Of a DNA stretch of 8,270 nucleotides, positions 1 through 5,137 are shown piece after piece; the stretch's first letter is position 1; every line of letters begins with the position of its first letter. The notes under the pieces were generated by a model. It did no database searches and had not been told where the DNA came from. It was given only the letters and a program-made list of their open reading frames with translations. The stretch comes from Bacteroidales bacterium (GTDB lineage Bacteria; Bacteroidota; Bacteroidia; Bacteroidales; UBA932). The stretch is taken from assembly GCA_016285215.1 (NCBI GenBank), contig JAEEQI010000106.1, forward strand, positions 1-8,270, given 5' to 3'. Both the position numbers and the translations under genes were made by a program.

Positions 1-87
1 AACGATGGGGACGATGTGGTGAAGGCCGCCAACGCAGCCGCCGACAAGATGACGCGGCTTATTTCATTAATGATTGAAAGAATGTAA
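1..87 (+). CDS. Purine nucleoside phosphorylase paralogue, C-terminal end only (5' truncated by window)
   Basis: Only the last 28 residues and a TAA stop (85-87) are inside the window. Read in frame from base 1 they give an NDGDDV start, then VKAANAAADKM, then a divergent tail ending in IERM. The core 11 residues are identical to the C-terminus of the complete phosphorylase that follows (VKAANAAADKM at its residues 260-270), and the flanks are recognisably homologous (NDGDDV against TDGELI). This is therefore the end of a tandem paralogue rather than an unrelated gene. It presumably catalyses phosphorolysis of a purine nucleoside to base and ribose-1-phosphate in the cytoplasm, but its active-site residues lie outside the window, so specificity cannot be judged. 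The next gene starts 3 nt after its stop, which implies one transcript. The assignment rests on a short piece, so confidence is moderate. Confidence 0.75.
   Translation, partial: NDGDDVVKAANAAADKMTRLISLMIERM
19..52 (+). repeat. 34-nt block identical to 868-901 (shared 3' segment of the two phosphorylase genes)
   Basis: Bases 19-52 match bases 868-901 exactly and in the same reading frame, covering the codons for VKAANAAADKM, including the same GCC/GCC/GCA/GCC/GCC alanine choices. The 18 nt before the block match at only 8 positions, and the codons after it differ apart from a shared ATG ATT. The two copies are 849 nt apart. The block marks a tandem gene duplication and might reflect recent gene conversion. 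Confidence 0.85.
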
Positions 88-90
88 GTT

Positions 91-936
91 ATGATGTCCA
101 ATAGAGTAAACATGACCCAGCCGCAAGTCATCCACGCGGCAGCGGCATACATCCGCGAAAGAATGCAAGGGCGCAAGCCCGTGGTGGGCATTGTCCTGGG
201 CAGCGGCCTGGGGCGCCTGGCCGATGAAATCACCGACGCCGTCGTCATCCCCTACAGCGAGGTCCAGGGCTTCCCGGTCTCTACGGCCATCGGCCACAAG
301 GGTAATTACATCGTGGGTAATCTGTCCGGCAAATGCGTGATTGCCATGCAGGGCCGCATCCACTATTATGAAGGATACGGAATGGGCGAGGTCACTCTCC
401 CCATCCGTGTGATGAAGGACCTGGGCATCCAGTATCTGTTCGTCTCCAACGCCGCCGGCGGCACCAACCTGAGCTACCACGTGGGAGACCTCATGATGAT
501 CCAGGACCACATCAATATGATGCCCAATCCCCTTATCGGCCCCAATCTGGAAGAATTCGGCCCGCGTTTCCCGGATATGACGCGTCCCTACGATCCCAGC
601 CTCATCCGGATGGCCCAGAAGATTGCCAACGAGCAGGGCATCTATCTTCAGCGCGGCGTGTACGTAGCCGTCTCCGGTCCCTGCTATGAGACCCCGGCCG
701 AATACCGCTTCTTCCGCTCCATCGGGGCCGATGCCGTGGGCATGAGCACCGTCCCGGAGGTTATCGTGGCCCGTCACAGCAGCATCCCGGTCTTCGGCAT
801 GTCCGTCATCACCGACGTCGCCCACGCCACCGACGATGAAGATTACATCACTGACGGAGAACTCATTGTGAAGGCCGCCAACGCAGCCGCCGACAAGATG
901 AGCGCCCTCTTCAAGGAAATGATTAAGAGGCTTTAG
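91..936 (+). CDS. punA: Purine nucleoside phosphorylase, trimeric (PNP/MTAP) family
   Basis: This cytoplasmic salvage enzyme cleaves purine nucleosides with phosphate to the free base and (deoxy)ribose-1-phosphate. The 281-residue length fits the trimeric family. Visible motifs in order are the phosphate loop GSGLG (37-41), GHKG with His69, MQGRIHYYEGY (86-96) with the phosphate-binding Arg89, VSNAAGG (118-124), SGPCYETPAE (195-204) with the base-binding Glu200, and GADAVGMSTVPEVIVARH (212-229). In human PNP the position after VIT is Asn243, which recognises 6-oxopurines. Here it is Asp242 (SVITDVAH), as in the adenosine-type MTAP enzymes, so base preference may be broader or different; this is inference. 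The start at 91 is 3 nt after the upstream paralogue's stop. ATGs at 94 and 112 are also possible, and none has a Shine-Dalgarno sequence. A terminator follows the gene. The family is certain; the symbol follows general usage. Confidence 0.95.
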   Translation: MMSNRVNMTQPQVIHAAAAYIRERMQGRKPVVGIVLGSGLGRLADEITDAVVIPYSEVQGFPVSTAIGHKGNYIVGNLSGKCVIAMQGRIHYYEGYGMGEVTLPIRVMKDLGIQYLFVSNAAGGTNLSYHVGDLMMIQDHINMMPNPLIGPNLEEFGPRFPDMTRPYDPSLIRMAQKIANEQGIYLQRGVYVAVSGPCYETPAEYRFFRSIGADAVGMSTVPEVIVARHSSIPVFGMSVITDVAHATDDEDYITDGELIVKAANAAADKMSALFKEMIKRL

Positions 937-961
937 CGAAGGCCCTCTGACAATGATTATT

Positions 962-1002
962 AAAAAACTTTCAATGTTCCTCTTAACATTGGAAGTTTTT
1001 TT
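962..1002 (+). terminator. Strong hairpin terminator after the phosphorylase genes
   Basis: Bases 962-978 pair with 985-1001 as a 17-bp stem with one T-G wobble (971/992) and a 6-nt loop (979-984). An A-tract lies on the left arm and a run of seven T on the right (996-1002). This is an intrinsic-terminator shape, and because of the A/T symmetry it could work on both strands. It lies 25 nt after the punA stop and separates that operon from the coiled-coil/zapA operon. Confidence 0.9.
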
Positions 1003-1003
1003 G

Positions 1004-1011
1004 TAAATTTG
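1004..1011 (+). promoter_or_regulatory. Bacteroidota -7 promoter box for the coiled-coil/zapA operon
   Basis: TAAATTTG followed by C matches the Bacteroidota housekeeping -7 consensus TAnnTTTG in every fixed position. It starts 2 nt after the T-tract of the preceding terminator. Transcription would be expected to begin near 1018, giving a leader of about 19 nt before the ATG at 1037. I find no convincing TTTG -33 element at the usual distance; that region lies within the terminator hairpin. Confidence 0.7.
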
Positions 1012-1036
1012 CAGGGATATGAGGCTTTAACCGGCT

Positions 1037-1309
1037 ATGCTGGAAAATGTAAGAACACAAATTGAACAGCTGATCGCACGTTATGAGGCTGAGAAAGCGG
1101 AGAACACACGTCTTCGCGAGGAGCTACATACATGGGAGGAAACCGGAGCAGCCCTGAGAAAACAGATAAAAGAACTGGAATCCGAGATAGAAACCCGGAA
1201 GCTTACCGAGGCTTTTTCCGGCGGCGCCGCCACCGAAGACGTAAGAGCCAAGGTCGATAAACTAATCAAGGAGATCGATAAGTGTATCTCCTATTTGGAG
1301 GAAGCCTGA
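1037..1309 (+). CDS. Small coiled-coil protein upstream of ZapA (ZapB-like in size and context, function unproven)
   Basis: This 90-residue, highly charged protein has no signal peptide or membrane segment, so it should be cytoplasmic. Residues 1-55 have the heptad pattern and Glu/Lys/Arg richness of a continuous coiled coil. A Gly/Ala-rich break (FSGGAATED) precedes a second amphipathic helix of the form VRAKVDKLIKEIDKCISYLEE. Small coiled-coil proteins of this kind directly precede zapA in Bacteroidota, so a partner role for ZapA at the division ring, like ZapB in Proteobacteria, is plausible but inferred; I see no sequence identity to E. coli ZapB that proves it. The ATG at 1037 is about 19 nt after the predicted transcription start and lacks a Shine-Dalgarno sequence. 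Its TGA (1307-1309) shares one base with the zapA ATG, so the two are probably translationally coupled. Confidence 0.8.
   Translation: MLENVRTQIEQLIARYEAEKAENTRLREELHTWEETGAALRKQIKELESEIETRKLTEAFSGGAATEDVRAKVDKLIKEIDKCISYLEEA
1297..1301 (+). promoter_or_regulatory. Shine-Dalgarno-like GGAGG that decides the zapA start
   Basis: GGAGG lies 7 nt before the ATG at 1309, inside the end of the coiled-coil gene. It is the only good Shine-Dalgarno match ahead of any gene here and supports 1309 over the in-frame ATG at 1282. The bases also encode part of LEEA, so the match could be coincidental. Confidence 0.5.
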
Positions 1310-1596
1310 TGGACCAGAAGATCAGCATCAAAATTGCGGGACGCACCTTCAATCTCACGGCACCCACGCCGGAGACGGAGCAGCTGTACCGCCAGGCTGC
1401 AGAGGCCATCAACAAGCGCTTTGCCACCTTTACCCGCAGCCACCCCGGCAAAACCGCCTCTGACCTGCTCTCGCTGGTCGCCCTCAACGAGGCCGTGATC
1501 CGCCTGGATATGCAAAGGGAAATCGACCTGTACAAAACCGCCGAAAAACAACTGGAAAGCGACCTGGACCGCTACCTCAAAGACCAAAACAAATAG
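1309..1596 (+). CDS. zapA: Cell division protein ZapA
   Basis: ZapA binds FtsZ and cross-links its filaments at the division site in the cytoplasm. The 95-residue product has the family layout. The N-terminal FtsZ-binding globular part (residues 1-45) begins MDQKISIKIAGRTFNLTAP and continues into ETEQLYRQAAEAINKRF. A long C-terminal helix (about 50-95: LLSLVALNEAVIRLDMQREI, then a Lys/Glu-rich coiled coil) should drive dimerisation and tetramerisation. An earlier in-frame ATG at 1282 would add nine residues overlapping the upstream gene. I prefer 1309 because it has a ribosome site, overlaps the upstream stop by one base, and matches where family members begin. The stop TAG (1594-1596) supplies the first bases of the terminal stem of the following RNA, an unusually tight junction. 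Confidence 0.9.
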   Translation: MDQKISIKIAGRTFNLTAPTPETEQLYRQAAEAINKRFATFTRSHPGKTASDLLSLVALNEAVIRLDMQREIDLYKTAEKQLESDLDRYLKDQNK

Positions 1597-1775
1597 CCGT
1601 CAACCATCGAAAGCTGAAATCAACACGTTTCAACGACGCCGGGTTGACTCGGACCGTGGATGGCGGGCCCCACTCCTCACGGAGTTCTGCTTAGCAGACG
1701 GGGGATACCAGCAAACGGGCGGCACCCAAATCTTATTCCCATAAGATTTTCTGACTAGATGCTGACGGCTTTTTT
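1595..1775 (+). ncRNA. ssrS: 6S RNA (RNA polymerase regulator), inferred from structure and position
   Basis: 6S RNA binds housekeeping RNA polymerase as a mimic of open promoter DNA and dampens transcription in slow growth. The ends pair: AGCCGTCA (1595-1602) with TGACGGCT (1763-1770), then CATC (1605-1608) with GATG (1758-1761), followed by a T-run (1770-1775). An open central region follows, with a perfect 9-bp hairpin on its 3' side (1728-1736 with 1741-1749, loop TCCC). The upper arm can pair GGGT 1641-1644/ACCC 1724-1727, CCGT 1654-1657/ACGG 1715-1718 and CCCC 1668-1671/GGGG 1701-1704, and ends in two adjacent 5-bp hairpins (1672-1685 and 1686-1698). Length of about 180 nt, a closed stem with an internal bubble, and location just after zapA (as in E. 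coli) all fit. No -7 box is visible upstream, so the RNA may be processed from the zapA transcript. Exact ends are inferred. Confidence 0.75.
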
Positions 1776-1777
1776 CT

Positions 1778-1815
1778 AATGTCTGTTTTCTCGTGAAGGA
1801 AACAGACATTTTTTT
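1778..1815 (+). terminator. Second hairpin plus T-run between the 6S RNA and rny
   Basis: Bases 1778-1788 pair perfectly with 1800-1810 (11 bp: AATGTCTGTTT with AAACAGACATT). A T-G wobble and a C-G pair extend this to 1790/1798 around a 7-nt loop, and T runs continue to 1815. It is a classic intrinsic-terminator shape lying 2 nt after the T-run that closes the 6S RNA, so the two may act in tandem. It ends only 14 nt before the rny ATG, so it could instead limit read-through into rny. Confidence 0.75.
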
Positions 1816-1829
1816 GTAACACTATATAT

Positions 1830-3371
1830 ATGGATATCTTAAGTATACTTATCGGATTCATTGTTGGCGCAGTCCTTGCGCTGGCAGCAAGCATACTGAT
1901 CCGTCGCTACATCCTCAAGGGAAAGAGAGACGAGATCTTGGAAAAAGCAGAAGTAGAAGGCGAGAAAATCAAGAATGAGCGCATTCTCCAGGCCAAGGAG
2001 AAATACCTCTCGCTCAAGAGTGAGCACGAGAAGATGGTCAACGAGAAGAACGCCCAGCTCCACGACGCAGAGAACCGCATCCGCCAGAAGGAGAACACCC
2101 TCAACCAGAAGCTCTCCGAGGCAGACCGCAAGACCAAGGAAGTGGAGAACCAGCGCACCCTCCTGAGCGCCCACGAGGAGCAGCTCAAGCAGAAGGAAGA
2201 AGAGTACGAGCAGCTCCGCGGCCAGGTAATCCGCCAGATTGAGACCATCGCCGGGATGAGCGCCGCCGAGGCCAAGACCCAGCTGGTAGAGTCTATGAAG
2301 GCCGAAGCCCGCACCGAGGCCCAGGCCTATATCAACGACTGCATTGACGAAGCCCGCCTCAACGCCGCCAAGGAAGCCAAGCGCATTGTGATTAACACCA
2401 TCCAGCGCACCGCCACGGAAACCGCCATTGAGAACGCGGTAACCACCTTCCCCATCGAGAACGACGAAATTAAGGGCCGAATCATTGGCCGTGAAGGTAG
2501 AAACATCCGCGCCCTGGAGGCCGCCACCGGAGTAGAAATCGTGGTGGACGACACCCCCGACGCCATCCTCCTCAGCGCCTTTGACCCGGTGCGCCGCGAG
2601 GTAGCCCGTCTGGCCCTGCACCAGCTGGTGGTAGACGGCCGTATTCACCCCGCCCGCATTGAAGAAGTGGTTACCAAGGTGCAGAAGCAGCTGGAAGAAG
2701 AGATTCTGGAAACCGGCAAGCGCACCTGCATCGACCTGGGCATCCACGGTCTCAGTATGGAACTCGTACGCCTGATTGGCCGTATGAAATACCGTTCGTC
2801 CTATGGTCAGAACCTGCTGCAGCACTCCCGTGAGGTGGCCAACATCTGCGCCATCCTGGCCTCCGAACTGGGCCTCAACCCCAAGATTGCCAAGCGCGCC
2901 GGTCTCCTGCACGATATTGGTAAAGTCTCCGAAGAAGACCCCGATCTGCCGCACGCTCTCCTGGGTATGAAACTGGCCGAACAGTACAAAGAAAAACCCG
3001 AGATTTGCAACGCCATCGGTGCCCACCACGAGGAAACCGAAATGACGTCCCTCTACGCCCCGCTGGTGCTGGTGGGTGACGCCATCTCCGGTGCCCGTCC
3101 CGGTGCACGCCGTGAGGTGATTGAGAGCTATATCAAGCGTCTGCGCGGTATGGAGAACCTCGCCGGTTCTTATCCTGGCGTTACCAAGGCCTACGCCATC
3201 CAGGCCGGCCGCGAGCTCCGCGTCATTGTAGGAGCCGAACAGGTAAGCGACCAGCAGGCCGAAGACCTCTCCGGACAGATTGCCCAGAAGATCCAGGATG
3301 AAATGACGTATCCCGGACAGGTGAAGATCACCGTTATCCGGGAAACTCGTTCAGTCGCTTACGCCAAGTAA
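1830..3371 (+). CDS. rny: Ribonuclease Y
   Basis: RNase Y is a membrane-anchored endoribonuclease that starts decay and processing of many mRNAs. At 513 residues it is full length. It has an N-terminal membrane helix (about 3-28, [20 protein letters not shown]), a long charged coiled coil (about 30-160), a KH RNA-binding domain with the GxxG loop GREG (220-223, in [13 protein letters not shown]), and an HD metal-dependent domain (about 328-425). The HD domain shows His332, the HD pair His361-Asp362 in HDIGK, HH at 399-400 and Asp417 in VGDAIS. The family signature GARPGARRE (421-429) and the C-terminal domain follow. The start at 1830 puts the membrane helix at the very N-terminus as expected; there is no Shine-Dalgarno sequence and the leader is AT-rich. 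Expression may depend on read-through of the upstream hairpin or on a weak promoter in its T-tract. The gene meets a convergent gene 3 nt after its stop, with no terminator between. Confidence 0.97.
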   Translation: MDILSILIGFIVGAVLALAASILIRRYILKGKRDEILEKAEVEGEKIKNERILQAKEKYLSLKSEHEKMVNEKNAQLHDAENRIRQKENTLNQKLSEADRKTKEVENQRTLLSAHEEQLKQKEEEYEQLRGQVIRQIETIAGMSAAEAKTQLVESMKAEARTEAQAYINDCIDEARLNAAKEAKRIVINTIQRTATETAIENAVTTFPIENDEIKGRIIGREGRNIRALEAATGVEIVVDDTPDAILLSAFDPVRREVARLALHQLVVDGRIHPARIEEVVTKVQKQLEEEILETGKRTCIDLGIHGLSMELVRLIGRMKYRSSYGQNLLQHSREVANICAILASELGLNPKIAKRAGLLHDIGKVSEEDPDLPHALLGMKLAEQYKEKPEICNAIGAHHEETEMTSLYAPLVLVGDAISGARPGARREVIESYIKRLRGMENLAGSYPGVTKAYAIQAGRELRVIVGAEQVSDQQAEDLSGQIAQKIQDEMTYPGQVKITVIRETRSVAYAK

Positions 3372-3374
3372 GGA

Positions 3375-5120
3375 TTAATTTCCAAACAGAAGTTTCATGT
3401 CGTCCTCGATGAGCTTGTTCGCAAGCTTTTCGGGGACGAATTTCCATGTACCCAGGAGGGCCGGATTGGAGATCTCTTCCAGGTCAATGCTGGGATCTTT
3501 CTCCAGGCGCTGGTAAATGAGGTTGCGGATTTCCGGGTAGCGGGCCACCACACGCTGGTCAATGAGGTCTGTGTCAATGCCAATCTCGTCCAGGAGGTTT
3601 CCGCCGCCGCTGGCCCGGTACGAAGTGAGGGCCACGTTGTAGGTCTGGTCCGGGCCGAAGGGGGTTCCATCGGCCAGGGTGGTAATCTTCACGCGCTCTC
3701 CGCGGGGTTTGGTCACGTCCACGGTGTAGTTGAGACCGGCCACGGAGTCAAAGTTGTAGGACAGGCCGTGGAACGACCATCCCTTCTGCTGGGTGCGGGT
3801 ATTGTCCTTGGGGATAATCCGGAGGGCGTGATCGCCGGGACTCGAAACGGTGTTGATCCAACGGTCGTAGGAGGCCTCCAGGTAGCGCTGGACCTCGTCT
3901 CCCGTCATGGTAATCACATACAGCTGGTTCTCGAAGGGATAGAGGGTAAACAGGTCGTTGAACACCAGGGTGCCGGTATCTACGTTTCCGTTGAAGGTAA
4001 GGGGCGCCGCAATGGAAAGCTGGGCCGGGGCCTGCTGGATGCAGATGGTATGGATGAGGTTGATATACTCAGACATGCCCTTGTAGGCATCGCGGGTGCG
4101 GAGAGCCACGTTGAGCTGTCCCACTTCGCGGAGGGTGAAGGCTTTCACAGCCTCATACTCGGGATGGAAAGTCGCACGCATGGCCGAGTCGGTCCTTTCG
4201 GCCTTCACGGGGATCAGATCGGCCTCCACTTCTCTGGAAACCACTTCCCCGCCTTCTACCTTCAGGTGCAGCTTGCCATGGGCCAGGTAGCGGCAGTGGC
4301 TGCCGGAATTCATGAGGGCCTTTCCATCTTCCACCTTCACCAGGGGCCGATGGTCGTGGCTGCAGAGCACAAAGTCCACGCCCTTGACCAGCTTGAAGAC
4401 ATCCAAGCCTTCCGACTCCTGGTTGTTGCCGTCTCCCTCGCCGGTACCGGAGTGAACGCCCACGATGACCACGTCGGGATGTTCTTTGGCGCGGACGGCG
4501 TCCACATCCTGCTGAACGCGGGAGGCGATGCGGTCAAAGTGCATGCCGCTCCAGACTTCTTCGGCCAGCCAGGCCTTGATATTGGCGTTCTCGTAGCCCA
4601 GGATGGCTATCTTGAGGCCGGCTTTGTTTACTACTTTATAGGCCGGGAAATAGGGTTTCCCGTTATCGTTCCGGATGGCGTTGCCGGCCAGGAAAGGAAT
4701 CCCGTACTGGGTCAGTTCCTTCTGTACGCGGTCGTACACCTTGTGACCGGTTTCCACATCATGGTTGCCCCATACCACGGCGTCGTAGTCCATGTAATGG
4801 AGCAAGCGCGGGAACAGATGCGGGGACAGGGTGTCCACATAATTGAAATAGTAAGCGGCGTTGTCTCCCTGCAGGCAGTCTCCCACGTCTACCAGGACCA
4901 CATTCCCGGCACCATCGGCCTGGCGGACGCTGTCTACATAGGTATTGACGGCCATCAGGGATTTCTTGACCCCATTGCCGATATAGGTTGAATCGAACCA
5001 GGTGGCGTGGACGTCGTTGGTGGACAGAACGGTAAGGGTGTACTCCCCGTCCTTGAGGCTGCGGGTGCAGGCAAAGGACAACAGGGCGGCACCGATTAAC
5101 AGAAAATGGCCTGTTTTCAT
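3375..5120 (-). CDS. Lipoprotein metallophosphatase/nucleotidase (UshA/CpdB-type 5'-nucleotidase family)
   Basis: This 581-residue exported enzyme is likely to hydrolyse phosphate from extracellular or periplasmic nucleotides or cyclic nucleotides. The N-terminus (MKTGHFLLIGAALLSFAC) is a lipoprotein-type signal with Cys18 as the probable lipidation site. The metallophosphatase domain shows all expected metal motifs: STNDVH (33-38), DVGDCLQG (78-85), WGNHD (117-121), GVHSG (221-225) and SHDHRP (254-259). The C-terminal substrate-binding nucleotidase domain (about 335-520) includes GTLVFNDLFTLYPFENQLY, YNFDSVAGLNYTVDVT (455-470) and the late loop SYRASGGGN (500-508). The YNFD...G.NY..DVT string recalls CpdB (2',3'-cyclic phosphodiesterase/3'-nucleotidase) more than UshA, but I cannot fix the substrate. 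The gene starts 17 nt after ffh on the same strand, with no promoter or terminator between, so co-transcription is likely. It ends 3 nt from the convergent rny stop. Confidence 0.92.
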   Translation of the reverse strand: MKTGHFLLIGAALLSFACTRSLKDGEYTLTVLSTNDVHATWFDSTYIGNGVKKSLMAVNTYVDSVRQADGAGNVVLVDVGDCLQGDNAAYYFNYVDTLSPHLFPRLLHYMDYDAVVWGNHDVETGHKVYDRVQKELTQYGIPFLAGNAIRNDNGKPYFPAYKVVNKAGLKIAILGYENANIKAWLAEEVWSGMHFDRIASRVQQDVDAVRAKEHPDVVIVGVHSGTGEGDGNNQESEGLDVFKLVKGVDFVLCSHDHRPLVKVEDGKALMNSGSHCRYLAHGKLHLKVEGGEVVSREVEADLIPVKAERTDSAMRATFHPEYEAVKAFTLREVGQLNVALRTRDAYKGMSEYINLIHTICIQQAPAQLSIAAPLTFNGNVDTGTLVFNDLFTLYPFENQLYVITMTGDEVQRYLEASYDRWINTVSSPGDHALRIIPKDNTRTQQKGWSFHGLSYNFDSVAGLNYTVDVTKPRGERVKITTLADGTPFGPDQTYNVALTSYRASGGGNLLDEIGIDTDLIDQRVVARYPEIRNLIYQRLEKDPSIDLEEISNPALLGTWKFVPEKLANKLIEDDMKLLFGN

Positions 5121-5137
5121 ACTATGTGGTTTAAAAC

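Noticed and set aside
1019..1030. Three-codon mini-ORF (ATG AGG CTT TAA) just after the predicted transcription start of the coiled-coil/zapA operon
   Set aside because: It could be a leader minicistron, but so short a frame occurs easily by chance and nothing else (no ribosome site or hairpin) supports it.
1282..1308. Longer ZapA start at the ATG at 1282
   Set aside because: It overlaps the upstream coding region by 28 nt, adds nine residues not typical of ZapA, and lacks the GGAGG spacing that the ATG at 1309 has.
1839..3029. Open frame of 396 codons on the - strand opposite rny
   Set aside because: It is the antisense shadow of a certain gene. Its product is low-complexity, rich in Gly/Leu/Val/Phe with His and Asp, as expected from reading GC-rich, Lys/Glu-coding codons backwards. 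It has no domain, promoter or start context of its own.
3768..4991. Open frame of 407 codons on the + strand opposite the nucleotidase
   Set aside because: The opposite strand encodes a protein with all metallophosphatase motifs intact. The + strand product is a Gly/His/Val/Asp-rich shadow with no recognisable domain.
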